NCBI GenBank assembly: GCA_020161755.1 | Contig: JAIUOS010000030.1 | Coordinates: 1 to 46,549 of the forward strand | DNA length: 46,549 bases | Direction: 5' to 3' | DNA from: Actinomycetota bacterium | Lineage (GTDB): Bacteria > Actinomycetota > Actinomycetes > Propionibacteriales > Propionibacteriaceae | Part shown: positions 8,650 through 17,045 of the stretch, one piece after another | How positions within the stretch are numbered: position 1 is the stretch's first letter | How the letters are laid out: each line of letters starts with the position of its first letter | Position numbers and translations under genes: made by a program | The notes under the pieces: model-generated | The model's database searches: none | What the model saw: only the letters and a program-made list of their open reading frames with translations | Told to the model about the DNA's origin: nothing

Positions 8650-9296
8650 GCATCCCGGTCCCCGAGGACCTGTGGGACGCCCGGACGCGCTTCGCCCGAC
8701 CGGACGCGCTGAGCTTCATCGCCGGGCGCCGGGCGCCGCAGGGCACGCGGCGGGCGGCCGTGCTGATCCTGTTCAGCCAGGGGCGGTCGGGCTACGACCT
8801 GGTGCTGATCCAGAAGCGCGCCGACCTGCGCAGCCACCCCGGGCAGGTCGCCTTCCCGGGTGGGGGCATCGAGGCGGCGGACGCGGACCCGGTCGCCGCG
8901 GCCCTGCGCGAGGCGGACGAGGAGGTCGGCGTCGACCCCACCACCGTCGATGTGCTCGGGGCGTTGCCCACCGCACACATCCCGCACAGCGGCTTCGACG
9001 TGACCCCGGTGGTGGGCTGGTGGCGCGACCCGGTGCCGCTGGTGCCGGTGGACGTGCGCGAGGTCGCGTCCGTCTACCAGGTGCCGGTGACCGACCTGCT
9101 CGACCCGGCCCACCGCACCACCTGGACGCACCCGCTCGGCTTCACCGGCCCCGCGTTCGAGGTCGGCGACCTCTACGTCTGGGGGTTCACGGCCTACCTG
9201 CTGGACGGCCTGTTCGACCTCCTCGACTGGACCCTCCCCTGGGACGCGTCCCGTCTCACCGAGATCCCGCCCCGGTTCCTCCTCGACGGGCCCTGA
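8646..9296 (+). CDS. Nudix hydrolase, CoA pyrophosphatase type
   Basis: A 216-residue hydrolase of the NudL/CoAse group. It carries the group-specific LRSHPGQVAFPGGG directly before the Nudix box: G, E, then READEEVGV, matching GX5EX7REXXEEXG. The group cleaves CoA or acyl-CoA to 3',5'-ADP and phosphopantetheine; no activity is shown for this protein. The GTG start at 8646 overlaps the upstream TGA. It is the last gene of the five-gene coupled run that starts at 6652. Confidence 0.88.
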   Translation: MSIPVPEDLWDARTRFARPDALSFIAGRRAPQGTRRAAVLILFSQGRSGYDLVLIQKRADLRSHPGQVAFPGGGIEAADADPVAAALREADEEVGVDPTTVDVLGALPTAHIPHSGFDVTPVVGWWRDPVPLVPVDVREVASVYQVPVTDLLDPAHRTTWTHPLGFTGPAFEVGDLYVWGFTAYLLDGLFDLLDWTLPWDASRLTEIPPRFLLDGP

Positions 9297-9330
9297 GCTC
9301 GCCTTCCCGCGTGGCCACCGTCATGCCGGG

Positions 9331-9404
9331 GCGAACCGATCTGCACTGCCGATGGTTGTTCCTTGCCCCCAAAGCCGAATTCGGCACCGATCCAGTGCAG
9401 ATCG
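9331..9404. repeat. Imperfect palindromic repeat, copy 1
   Basis: In the 225-bp gap before the glucosidase, CGATCTGCACTG (9337-9348) is repeated inverted as CAGTGCAGATCG (9393-9404). The palindrome GCCGAATTCGGC lies between them (9374-9385). The right arm read backwards, CGATCTGCACTGGATCGGT, resembles CGATTCGCACTGGATCGGT at 33645-33663. Confidence 0.5.
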
Positions 9405-9521
9405 AGTATCGCGATCGCGAGGGGCCGGGCGGGGTTGGCGTCGGGGCTCCCGGCGGGGCACAGGTCGTCCCCCGGCGATCCCGGATCTCGTTGCCGTGTT
9501 CTGGTGTGAGGGGGCGGCGCG

Positions 9522-11222
9522 ATGCCCCAAGATGAGGGCATGGCTCCCTGGTGGCAAAGCGCGGTCGTGTACCAGATCTACCCGCGGTCGTTCGCGGACA
9601 GCGACGGCGACGGGGTCGGCGACATCCCCGGCATCATCGCGCACCTCGACCATCTCAGCGCGCTCGGGGTGGACGTGGTCTGGCTGTCGCCGGTGTACCG
9701 CTCGCCGATGGACGACAACGGCTACGACATCTCCGACTACACGGCCGTCGACCCGCTGTTCGGCACGCTGGAGGACCTCGACGCCCTCATCGCCGGCCTG
9801 CACGAACGCGGCATGAAGCTGGTCATGGACCTGGTGGTGAACCACACCTCCGACGAGCACCCGTGGTTCCAGAGCTCGCGCGACGTCGCGTCCCCGATGC
9901 GCGACTGGTACCTGTGGCGTCCGGCCCGCGAGGGGCACGAACCCGGCACGCCCGGCGCCGAACCCACCAACTGGGGGTCGTTCTTCTCCGGTTCGGGCTG
10001 GGAGTACGACCCGGCGTCCCACCAGTACTTCCTGCATCTGTTCAGCCCCAAGCAGCCCGACCTGAACTGGGAGAACCCCGGGGTGCGGCAGGCGGTGCAC
10101 CAGATGATGCGCTGGTGGGTCGACCGCGGCGTCGACGGGTTCCGGATGGACGTGATCAACCTGATCTCGAAGACCTACCCGCTGCGTGACGGTGAGGTGA
10201 ACGGGCCGGACGGGCTGAGCTACGACCCGTCCCTGGTGATCGAGGGCCCGCGGCTGCACGAGTTCCTGCGCGAGATGAACACCGAGGTCGGGCTGTCCGA
10301 ACGCGACCTGTTCAGCGTCGGCGAGATGATCCTCGTGAACGCCGACCAGGCCCGCTCGCACACCGACGAGGCCGCCGGCGAGCTCGGCATGGTGTTCACG
10401 TTCGAGCACATGAGCATCGACTCCGGCCCCTCGGGCATGAAGTGGGACGTGATCCCGCTGCACCTGCCGACGCTGAAGGCCAACCTCGCCCAGTGGCAGT
10501 ACGGGCTGGCCGACCACGGCTGGAACTCCCTCTACTTCGAGAACCACGACCAGCCCCGCTCGGTGTCGCGCTTCGGCGACGACAGCCCGGAGTTCCGGGT
10601 GGCGTCGGCCAAGACGCTGGCCACGACGTTGCACCTGCTCAAGGGCACGCCGTACGTCTACCAGGGCCAGGAGCTCGGCATGACGAACGCCGGCTTCACC
10701 TCGATCGAGCAGTACAACGACATCGAATCGATCCGGTTCCACGCCCAGGCGGTGGCTGCCGGCGGGGCTCCCGAGCAGGTGCTGGCGGCGATCGCGTTCA
10801 AGAGTCGCGACAACGCGCGGACGCCGATGCAGTGGGACGCGTCCGCCAACGCCGGTTTCGGTGCCGGGACGCCGTGGCTGGCGGTGAACCCGAACCACGC
10901 GGAGATCAACGCCGCCGCAGCCGCCGCCGACCCCGACTCGGTGTTCCACCACTACCGCGCGCTGATCGCGCTGCGCCACGACCTGGAGATCGTGCGGCAG
11001 GGACGGTTCCTGCTGCTCCTGCCCGAGGACGAGCGGCTGTTCTGCTACACCCGCACGCTCGGTGCGGAGGTGCTGCTGGTCGTGGCGAACTGGTCCTCGG
11101 AGCCGGTCGCGCTCCCGTCCGACCTGCCCGACCTGACCGGCGCCGAGGTGCTGCTGGGCACCCACGCGTCCACGTCGCCGCAGCTGGCGGGCTGGGAGTC
11201 CCGGATCTACCGGCTCGCCTGA
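9522..11222 (+). CDS. GH13 alpha-glucosidase, probably oligo-1,6-glucosidase
   Basis: A 566-residue cytoplasmic glycoside hydrolase with WWQSAVVYQIYPRSF at the start, DLVVNHTSDEHPWF near 103, nucleophile Asp210 in GFRMD, acid/base Glu268 in FSVGE, and Asp343 in FENHDQPR. The residue after the nucleophile is Val (MDVIN), which in Bacillus oligo-1,6-glucosidase favours alpha-1,6 bonds; alpha-1,4 enzymes usually have Ala or Thr. Isomalto-oligosaccharides are therefore the likely substrate, though trehalulose- or sucrose-type sugars are possible. The start at 9522 has GAGGGGG about 7 bases upstream. ATG 9540 is an alternative with poor spacing. Confidence 0.88.
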   Translation: MPQDEGMAPWWQSAVVYQIYPRSFADSDGDGVGDIPGIIAHLDHLSALGVDVVWLSPVYRSPMDDNGYDISDYTAVDPLFGTLEDLDALIAGLHERGMKLVMDLVVNHTSDEHPWFQSSRDVASPMRDWYLWRPAREGHEPGTPGAEPTNWGSFFSGSGWEYDPASHQYFLHLFSPKQPDLNWENPGVRQAVHQMMRWWVDRGVDGFRMDVINLISKTYPLRDGEVNGPDGLSYDPSLVIEGPRLHEFLREMNTEVGLSERDLFSVGEMILVNADQARSHTDEAAGELGMVFTFEHMSIDSGPSGMKWDVIPLHLPTLKANLAQWQYGLADHGWNSLYFENHDQPRSVSRFGDDSPEFRVASAKTLATTLHLLKGTPYVYQGQELGMTNAGFTSIEQYNDIESIRFHAQAVAAGGAPEQVLAAIAFKSRDNARTPMQWDASANAGFGAGTPWLAVNPNHAEINAAAAAADPDSVFHHYRALIALRHDLEIVRQGRFLLLLPEDERLFCYTRTLGAEVLLVVANWSSEPVALPSDLPDLTGAEVLLGTHASTSPQLAGWESRIYRLA

Positions 11223-11266
11223 GCTCTCGGCTCCGGCCACCGTCCCCGCCTGATCCGCGTTCCCCA

Positions 11267-11334
11267 CAAACGCCCCCGAAACTCACAAACGCCCCCGAAA
11301 TTTCAGGGGCGTTTGTGAGTTTCGGGGGCGTTTG
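11267..11334. terminator. 29-bp perfect hairpin built from ACAAACGCCCC repeats
   Basis: Arms 11267-11295 and 11306-11334 are perfectly complementary over 29 bases, with a 10-base loop containing GAAATTTC. Each arm holds the unit CAAACGCCCC twice, so four copies occur. It lies between two convergent genes and would fold on either strand, fitting a bidirectional terminator. The internal repetition is unusual for one and more like a REP-type palindrome. Confidence 0.75.
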
Positions 11335-11426
11335 CGCGGGGTGGTGCCGGACGCGCCGCGGGGTAGAGACAGGCGGGACGGACGGGACGGAAGGGGTGAG
11401 CGGGACGAGACGGGGCGCGGGGCGCC

Positions 11427-11894
11427 TCAGGCCTCGATCTCGGGACGCTTCCCGGTGAGCGACAGGGCGTCCACGTCCTGCTGGCCCTTCTCGATCGCGC
11501 CCTTGACGGCGGCGACGGTCTGCTCGGCCTCGGCCACGGTCTTCTCCGCGCCGGTGAACTTCAGCTGGCTCTTGCCGATCAGCGCGAGGACGCCGGCGAC
11601 CAGGAAGAACAGGACGGCCATCACGGCGAAGCCCCAGGCGAGGGCGGGGAGCTGCTCGAGGTGGAACCAGACCGCGAACCCGTAGGAGAGCCAGAACGAC
11701 AGCCCGAGGAACAGCAGCGACAGCCCGCTCAGGCCCACGACCGCGGCGCCGCCGAAGAGCCCGGCGCCGATGCCGGCGGCCTTGGCCTGCGGCATCAGCT
11801 CGGCCTTGGCCAGCTCGATCTCGCCCTTCACGATCGTGGTGACGTCGGCCTGGATGTTCTTGATCACCTCGGCGATGTCGGCCTGGTCGGCCAT
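11427..11894 (-). CDS. Actinobacterial holin-X (superfamily III) membrane protein
   Basis: A 155-residue protein. An N-terminal amphipathic helix (ADIAEVIKNIQADVTTIVKG, then ELAKAELMPQAKAAG) leads to two hydrophobic hairpins (about 40-75 and 85-110), followed by a charged coiled tail. This is the layout of the phage_holin_3_6/Holin-X family, a chromosomal membrane protein widespread in actinobacteria. Despite the name there is no phage context here, and a lytic role is not implied. Start at 11894; GGAGGGGGC lies upstream on the minus strand. It converges with the glucosidase across the perfect hairpin. Confidence 0.82.
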   Translation of the reverse strand: MADQADIAEVIKNIQADVTTIVKGEIELAKAELMPQAKAAGIGAGLFGGAAVVGLSGLSLLFLGLSFWLSYGFAVWFHLEQLPALAWGFAVMAVLFFLVAGVLALIGKSQLKFTGAEKTVAEAEQTVAAVKGAIEKGQQDVDALSLTGKRPEIEA

Positions 11895-11974
11895 TGCCCC
11901 CTCCTTCGGCGCGCTGTGGTTGTCAGCCTAACCGTTGCGCCGCGCGGCCGGGCCGGGATCGGCGTCCGCTCGGA

Positions 11975-11995
11975 ACACCGGTCCACTTCCGGTGT
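11975..11995 (-). terminator. Hairpin after the methyltransferase gene
   Basis: ACACCGG and CCGGTGT pair perfectly around a 7-base loop, about 36 bases past the stop of the minus-strand methyltransferase. There is no T tract, as is common in actinobacteria. It also sits in the region upstream of the holin-X gene. Confidence 0.4.
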
Positions 11996-12030
11996 GCCCC
12001 GCGGCGTCCACCGCCAAACCTCCCGGACGC

Positions 12031-12798
12031 TCAGAGCGTGATCTGGAGCCCGTCCTCGGGCGGACGCAGTTCGGTACTCAGCTCGCTGTGGTCGACCTGC
12101 GCGCGCCAGCACATCACCGAGTACGGCAGCAGCAAGGGCTCCGGCGCGCGGGCGGAGGAGTCGTACAGCTTCCCGACGTCGGCGAGCAGCCGGTCGGCGT
12201 GCCCGGCCTCCAGGGACGCCAGCCGCGGGGCGCTGCTCACCATCTCGAGCATCCCGTCCCGGGTGATCGGCACCCACAGCCGGAACGCGCGGTGCTCGAC
12301 GACCGGGAAGTGCGGGGACGCGGCGATCGCGGCCACCGAGTACAGCTCGGCGCCGCCGGTCATCGCCTCCGGGTCGAACTCCCGCAGCAGGGACGCCAGC
12401 CGGCGCACCCACGGCACCGAGTCGTCCCGGCTGGTGTAGAGGACGGCCAACTGCCCGCCGGGCGCCAGGACCCGGGCGAACTCGTCGAGCGCCAACCCGG
12501 TCGGCAGCAGGTGCATGCCCTGGCCGACGAAGACCTCGTCGAAGGAGCACGGGACGAACGGCAGCGCGTCGGGCGCGGCGCCGATGGCGAGCAGCCCGGG
12601 GTAGCGCCGGTGGGCGGCACGGACGGCCGGCGCCGACTTATCGGTGAGGGTGACCCGGTTGCCCCGTTGGGCGAGACGGTTCGCCGTGCTCGCCGAGCCC
12701 CGGCCGACGGCGAGCACCCGGCCGGCCCGCGTGGGGGCCAGCCAGTCCAGCGCGGCCGCTGGGAACTCTCCGGTGCTCCGGTAGGACATGAAAGGCAT
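12031..12798 (-). CDS. Class I SAM-dependent methyltransferase
   Basis: About 255 residues with a Rossmann-type SAM domain: motif I is VLAVGRGSAST, unusual in having GRGSA where EXGXGXG is typical; the acidic loop is LTDKSA; the post-motif is FDEVFVGQGMHLL; and VLAPGGQLAVLY is the familiar motif III. Substrate unknown. The first family-like residues are SYRSTGEFPAAAL, so the start is ATG 12798 or ATG 12789; 12831 is possible but adds an unlikely extension. It is divergent from the Tad operon, and the intervening 135 bases contain the DnaA-box-like pair. Confidence 0.72.
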   Translation of the reverse strand: MPFMSYRSTGEFPAAALDWLAPTRAGRVLAVGRGSASTANRLAQRGNRVTLTDKSAPAVRAAHRRYPGLLAIGAAPDALPFVPCSFDEVFVGQGMHLLPTGLALDEFARVLAPGGQLAVLYTSRDDSVPWVRRLASLLREFDPEAMTGGAELYSVAAIAASPHFPVVEHRAFRLWVPITRDGMLEMVSSAPRLASLEAGHADRLLADVGKLYDSSARAPEPLLLPYSVMCWRAQVDHSELSTELRPPEDGLQITL

Positions 12799-12870
12799 GC
12801 TAGGTGACACCGTCCGGCCTGCCCGGGACACCTCCGGGCGCGGCGGCTGTTGGGCTGAAACTCATCGCCC

Positions 12871-12900
12871 GGTTGTCCACAGCCCGGTGGTTGTCCACAG
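12871..12900. promoter_or_regulatory. Pair of DnaA-box-like sites upstream of ssd
   Basis: The 12-mer GGTTGTCCACAG occurs twice (12871-12882 and 12889-12900) separated by CCCGGT, an 18-bp period. Its core TTGTCCACA is the high-GC actinobacterial DnaA box consensus. It lies 34 bases before the ssd start. DnaA binding is inferred only from the motif. Confidence 0.5.
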
Positions 12901-12933
12901 GGCGGCCGATCGCCTGACACGTTTCGTCGCGCC

Positions 12934-13998
12934 GTGCCGACAGTGTTGGTCGTGGGAGAGCAGAGCCGACCGCGGGACGTGCTCGTCGTCGCGGCGCCGG
13001 GGGAGACGCAGGACGTGATCCTGTCCGCGGTCGCCGCGCAGGACCTCGAGGCGGAGGTGCTCGCCGATCTGGACGGCGTGGCCGGCCCGTGGCGTGAAGC
13101 TGCGACGGTGGTGGTGGCCGACGACCAGGCCGAACGGTTGGTCGCGCGCGCCCTGCCCCACCGCGGCTCGGTCTACCTGGTGGGGCCCGACCGTGACGAG
13201 CTCTCCACCTGGTCGGCGCCGTTGTCGGCGCAGGTGATCCCGCTGCCGGAGGGTGGGGCCTGGCTGGGCTCGGTGCTGGCGGACGGCTCCGGCCGGGCGC
13301 GGGCTCCGGTGGTGGCGGTGGTCGGCGGCTCGGGTGGCGTGGGGGCGTCCACCCTTGCCGCGGCCCTCGCCCAGCTCGCCGGCGAACGGTCCAGCGCCGC
13401 ACTGGTCGACACCGACGCGCTCGGCGGCGGCATCGACCTGCTGCTGGGGGCCGAGCAGTCCGACGGCTGGCGCTGGCCGCGGCTGAACGCCGCCGAGGGG
13501 CACCTCGGTGACCTGCGGGGCTACCTGCCGGTGGTCGACGGTGTCTCGGTGGTGGCGATGGCTCGCGGGCCGGCACTCGACCTCGCCCGGGAGCCGCTGG
13601 CCGCGATCGTGGCGTCCCTGCGGGCGTGGCACACCCTGGTGGTGCTCGACCCGGGCCGCTCGGGTTCGGCCGCCGCGCGGGAGGCGGTGCGGCTGGCCGG
13701 GCGACAACTGGTGCTGGTGGCTCCCGGCGTGCGGGGCGCCGCGTCCGCCCGGCAGACGGTGGGCGTGCTCGACCTCGACCGCGCCGAACTCGTGCTGCGC
13801 GGACGCCGGGGCGGCGGCCTGCCGGCCGATCTGGTCGCGGAGGCGGTCGGACGTCCGGTGCTGGGGCGGCTCCCGGACGACCCGGGGCTGGCGGACGCGG
13901 CCGAGCGGGGGGAGCCGCCCGCCCGAGGGTCGCGACGCCGCTACCGGCGGGCGGTCGCAGGCCTCCTCGACACGCTGACGGGGGCGGCGCATGGGTGA
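12934..13998 (+). CDS. ssd: Septum-site determining protein Ssd, CpaE/MinD-like ATPase
   Basis: A 354-residue MinD-superfamily protein at the head of the Tad operon, like Rv3660c. Residues 1-115 form a degenerate receiver-like domain. The ATPase core begins VVAVVGGSGGVGAST (about 125-140). That deviant P-loop lacks the signature Lys of true MinD (GGVGKT), as in Ssd/CpaE proteins. Further elements are DTDALGGGIDLLLG and LVVLDPG. Family members affect septation or localise Tad machinery. GTG start at 12934; GTG 12952 or 12978 are possible. The end overlaps tadA by 8 bases. Confidence 0.85.
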   Translation: MPTVLVVGEQSRPRDVLVVAAPGETQDVILSAVAAQDLEAEVLADLDGVAGPWREAATVVVADDQAERLVARALPHRGSVYLVGPDRDELSTWSAPLSAQVIPLPEGGAWLGSVLADGSGRARAPVVAVVGGSGGVGASTLAAALAQLAGERSSAALVDTDALGGGIDLLLGAEQSDGWRWPRLNAAEGHLGDLRGYLPVVDGVSVVAMARGPALDLAREPLAAIVASLRAWHTLVVLDPGRSGSAAAREAVRLAGRQLVLVAPGVRGAASARQTVGVLDLDRAELVLRGRRGGGLPADLVAEAVGRPVLGRLPDDPGLADAAERGEPPARGSRRRYRRAVAGLLDTLTGAAHG

Positions 13999-15133
13999 GG
14001 TCGACCTGGAGGCGGTGCGCGCCTGCCTCGGCCAGCGTGGCCAGCAGCCCGGCCCGGTGGAGGTGGGGTCGGCGCTGCGGTCACTGGGCCTGCTGGTGAG
14101 CGACTCGGTGGTGCGCCAAACCGTCGCCGCCCTGCGGCGGGACAGCGTCGGCGCCGGCGTCCTCGACCCGCTGCTGCGCCTACCGGGCGTCACCGACGTG
14201 CTCGTGAACGCTCCCGACCGGGTGTTCCTCGACCGGGGCCGCGGGCTGGAACCGGCCGGCGTCCGCTTCTCCTCCGAGGAGGAGGTGCGACGGCTGGCCG
14301 TCCGTCTGGCCGCGTCCGTCGGCCGGCGGCTCGACGACGGGTCGCCGTTCGTCGACGCGCGGCTGGCCAGTGGCGTGCGGGTGCACGCAGTGCTGCCGTG
14401 CGTCGCCGACTCGGGCACCTGCCTGTCACTGCGGGTGCCGAACCGGCAGCGGATGAGCCTGGACGACTGGGTGGCCTCGGGCAGCCTCACCGGCCCGGGC
14501 GCCGACCTGCTGGCCGGGCTGGTGAGCGCGCGGCGCGCCTTCCTGATCTCCGGGGGTACCGGATCGGGCAAGACCACACTGCTCGGCGCCCTGCTGGGGT
14601 TGGTGCCGCCGGCGGAGCGGATCGTGATCGCCGAGGACTCCCGGGAGTTGCAGCCCGACCATCCGCACTGTGTTCGGCTCGAGGGGCGTCCGGCGAACGC
14701 GGAGGGCACCGGCGCGGTGACCCTGACCGACCTCGTACGGCAGGCGCTGCGGATGCGGCCCGACCGGCTGGTGGTGGGCGAGGTCCGCGGCGCAGAACTG
14801 GCCGACCTGCTGAGCGCGCTGAACACCGGCCACGAGGGCGGGTGCGGCACCGTGCACGCGAACTCCGCCGCCGACGTCCCGGCCCGGCTGGAGGCTCTGG
14901 CCGCGCTGGGCGGCCTCGGCCGCGACGCGCTGCACGCCCAGCTGGCGGCCGCGTTGCAGGTGCTGGTGCACGTGCGCCGACTGCCCGACGGCAGGCGCTG
15001 GGTGGAGGAACTGCGGCTGGTCCGTCCCGAGCCGGCGTCCGGACGCTGCCTGACCGTGCCCGCGTTGCGGTTCGGGTCTTCCGGCGCCGTGCCGGGCGAG
15101 GGCTTCGCCGAACTCGAACGGTTGGTGTCGTGA
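13991..15133 (+). CDS. tadA: Tad secretion ATPase TadA/CpaF
   Basis: A 380-residue type II/IV secretion ATPase that powers Flp pilus assembly at the inner face of the membrane. The N-terminal domain (to about 170) is followed by Walker A GGTGSGKT (188-195), the Asp box AEDSRELQ, Walker B RLVVGEVRGAE and the His box TGHEGGCGTVHAN. All are intact. It overlaps ssd by 8 bases and is followed 28 bases later by tadB. Confidence 0.94.
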   Translation: MGEVDLEAVRACLGQRGQQPGPVEVGSALRSLGLLVSDSVVRQTVAALRRDSVGAGVLDPLLRLPGVTDVLVNAPDRVFLDRGRGLEPAGVRFSSEEEVRRLAVRLAASVGRRLDDGSPFVDARLASGVRVHAVLPCVADSGTCLSLRVPNRQRMSLDDWVASGSLTGPGADLLAGLVSARRAFLISGGTGSGKTTLLGALLGLVPPAERIVIAEDSRELQPDHPHCVRLEGRPANAEGTGAVTLTDLVRQALRMRPDRLVVGEVRGAELADLLSALNTGHEGGCGTVHANSAADVPARLEALAALGGLGRDALHAQLAAALQVLVHVRRLPDGRRWVEELRLVRPEPASGRCLTVPALRFGSSGAVPGEGFAELERLVS

Positions 15134-15161
15134 CCGCCCCACGGCCGGGGGAGGGTCAGCG

Positions 15162-15962
15162 ATGACGCTCCTCGCGGCCCTTGCCGCAGCTCTCGCCTGC
15201 TGGGTGCTGCTCGCGCCGCCACCGCTGGCGCGCCTGCGTGGGCCGACCGTCCGGCACGCCGGGGGGCCGGTCCGGTGGCTCGGGAGGCGTGCGGTGCCGG
15301 CCGCCGGGGTTGTCGGGGCCACGGCTGTCGGCGGGCTGGTCGGGGGAGCCTCCGGCCTCGTGATCGGGGCCGCGACGGCGCTGCCCGTGCTGACGGCCGT
15401 CGTGGTGTGGCGGCGGCACCGCCGTCGGGCGGACGCCGACCGCAGCGCCCGGGAGGTCGCGGACGCCTGCCAGCTGCTGGTCGGGCTGCTGCGGGTCGGG
15501 CACGTCCCGTCCAGTGCGCTGCGCATCGCCGCCCGGGACGCGCCCGTGCTGGCGGAGGCGGCCGCGATGATCGGGATCGGCAGCGAGGCCGCGCCGGTCC
15601 TGCGTCGGGCCGGCACCGCGCCCGGACGATCGGGGCTCGCAGAGCTGGCGGCCGCCTGGGAGGTGGCCGACCGCACCGGGGCATCGCTGACCGCCACCCT
15701 CGACGCGTTGGCCGACCGACTCGTGGCCCGGCGCGCGGTCGAGCAGGTGGTCTCGGCCGAGTTGTCCGCGCCGCGCGCCACCGGGCGGCTGCTGGCCGTG
15801 CTGCCGGTGGCGGGACTCCTGCTGGGCTACAGCTTCGGCGGCGATCCGCTCGCGTTCCTCACCGGATCGCTCCCGGGCCGGGTGAGCCTGCTCGTCGGCG
15901 TGGCCCTCGGCTGTGCCGGGGTGATCTGGACCGAGCACCTGGCCGACCAGGGCGGTGACTGA
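15162..15962 (+). CDS. tadB: Tad inner-membrane platform protein TadB
   Basis: A 266-residue T2SSF-type membrane protein. Hydrophobic segments lie at 2-20 and 48-80 and a pair at about 205-260, surrounding the cytoplasmic helical domain (REVADACQLLVGLLRVGHVP, then AAWEVADRTGASLTATLDAL). It forms the platform with TadC under the pilus. ATG at 15162, downstream of GAGGG. It overlaps tadC by 8 bases. Confidence 0.88.
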   Translation: MTLLAALAAALACWVLLAPPPLARLRGPTVRHAGGPVRWLGRRAVPAAGVVGATAVGGLVGGASGLVIGAATALPVLTAVVVWRRHRRRADADRSAREVADACQLLVGLLRVGHVPSSALRIAARDAPVLAEAAAMIGIGSEAAPVLRRAGTAPGRSGLAELAAAWEVADRTGASLTATLDALADRLVARRAVEQVVSAELSAPRATGRLLAVLPVAGLLLGYSFGGDPLAFLTGSLPGRVSLLVGVALGCAGVIWTEHLADQGGD

Positions 15963-16689
15963 CGTGCCGTGGGCGATGGTGGCCGCCGTGGCCGCCGGTC
16001 TGGCGATCCTGGCGTGGCGCGGGGATCCGGGGGGACGCCTGCGGGCGGCCCACGACCGGCCGCCCGGTGCGCGTTCGGGAAACCCGCAGCGGGCCCGGGT
16101 GCTCGGGGCCATCGCGTCGGGCGCCAGCGCGCTACTGCTGACCGCCTCCCTGGGTTGGTGGGGAGTCGCGGCCTCCGTCGGGGTCGGGGTGGCCAGCTGG
16201 GTCATGCTCGGGCGGCTGCGCACCTCAGAGGCGACCCGCCGCGACGCCGTGCTGGTCACCCAGCTGCCGCAGGCGTGCGACCTGTTCGCGGTGTGCCTGC
16301 AGTCCGGCCTTCCGCTCCGGCAGGCGACCGCGGTGATCGCCGGGGCTCTCGACGACCCGCTCGCCGGCGTGCTCGCCGAACTCGCCGCGAAGGTGCGCCT
16401 GGGCGCCGAAGAGGCGCAGGCGTGGGACGAACTCGGGCGGGCCGAGCCTGCGTTGGCCGCGCTGGGGCGCGAGGTCGCCCGTGCGCTCGGCTCCGGGGTC
16501 GCGCTGGCGCGCACCCTGCGCGCGCTGGGCGTGGACGCCCGTCGCGCCGCCGCGTCCGCCGCCGAGGTCCGTGCGCGCCGGGTCGGCGTGCGCAGCGTGC
16601 TGCCGCTGATGCTCTGCTTCCTGCCCGCGTTCCTGCTGCTCGGCGTGGTGCCGATCATCGGCGGGATCGTGCAGCACCTCTTCCCCTGA
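15955..16689 (+). CDS. tadC: Tad inner-membrane platform protein TadC
   Basis: A 244-residue T2SSF-type protein, partner of TadB. It has N-terminal membrane segments (about 5-20 and 50-80), the conserved LPQACDLFAVCLQSGLPLRQA helix, LAALGREVARALGSGVALA, and a C-terminal hydrophobic stretch SVLPLMLCFLPAFLLLGVVP. GTG start at 15955 overlapping the tadB stop; GTG 15964 is an alternative. It is followed by a 158-bp gap with a second DnaA-box-like pair before flp. Confidence 0.87.
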   Translation: MTDVPWAMVAAVAAGLAILAWRGDPGGRLRAAHDRPPGARSGNPQRARVLGAIASGASALLLTASLGWWGVAASVGVGVASWVMLGRLRTSEATRRDAVLVTQLPQACDLFAVCLQSGLPLRQATAVIAGALDDPLAGVLAELAAKVRLGAEEAQAWDELGRAEPALAALGREVARALGSGVALARTLRALGVDARRAAASAAEVRARRVGVRSVLPLMLCFLPAFLLLGVVPIIGGIVQHLFP

Positions 16690-16723
16690 CCCGGGCAGCT
16701 GGCGGCGGGGTTGGCATCGGGCC

Positions 16724-16762
16724 TTTTCCACAGATTCCGGGCCACCAGGAGCGTCGTCCACA
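16724..16762. promoter_or_regulatory. Second pair of DnaA-box-like sites, before flp
   Basis: TTTTCCACA (16724-16732) and TCGTCCACA (16754-16762) lie 30 bp apart in the only sizeable gap inside the Tad operon. Both share TCCACAG with the pair before ssd. A separate promoter for the pilin genes could lie here; I cannot place its -35/-10 with confidence. Confidence 0.4.
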
Positions 16763-16847
16763 GGCGGACGAATCGGCTGACCGGTTCGGGGCCGCGCTGC
16801 CGAAGGTGAAAGTGCGTCCGAACGGGCGAGAAGAGGAAGGAGTAGTC

Positions 16848-17045
16848 ATGGCAGAAGTGGCGACGACGGGGCGGCGCAACCAGCGGGGCATGACCACGGC
16901 GGAGTACGCCGTCGGGACGGTGGCGACGGTCAGCTTCGTCGGCATCCTGCTCGCGATCATCGGCGACCCGGCGTTCCAGAAGGCGATCTGGACGATCGTG
17001 GCCGCGCTGATCAAGGCGGTCCTGCAGGCGATGGGCATGGCGTGA
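16848..17045 (+). CDS. flp: Flp-type major pilin, DUF4244
   Basis: A 65-residue prepilin: a short leader ending QRG, then MTTAEYAVGTVATVSFVGIL. Cleavage after Gly gives Glu at +5 and Tyr at +6, the Flp signature. One transmembrane helix and a short hydrophobic tail follow. An excellent ribosome binding site, AAGGAG (16836-16841), lies 6 bases before the ATG, suiting an abundant subunit. The stop overlaps the next GTG. DUF4244 proteins sit in the Rv3656c position of the tad locus. Confidence 0.9.
   Translation: MAEVATTGRRNQRGMTTAEYAVGTVATVSFVGILLAIIGDPAFQKAIWTIVAALIKAVLQAMGMA

Noticed and set aside
11427-11894. Prophage remnant suggested by the holin name
   Set aside because: Holin-X proteins are common chromosomal proteins in actinobacteria, and no other phage gene is near.
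12862-15684. 940-residue minus-strand Pro/Arg-rich ORF
   Set aside because: It is antisense to ssd, tadA and tadB, whose catalytic motifs are intact.
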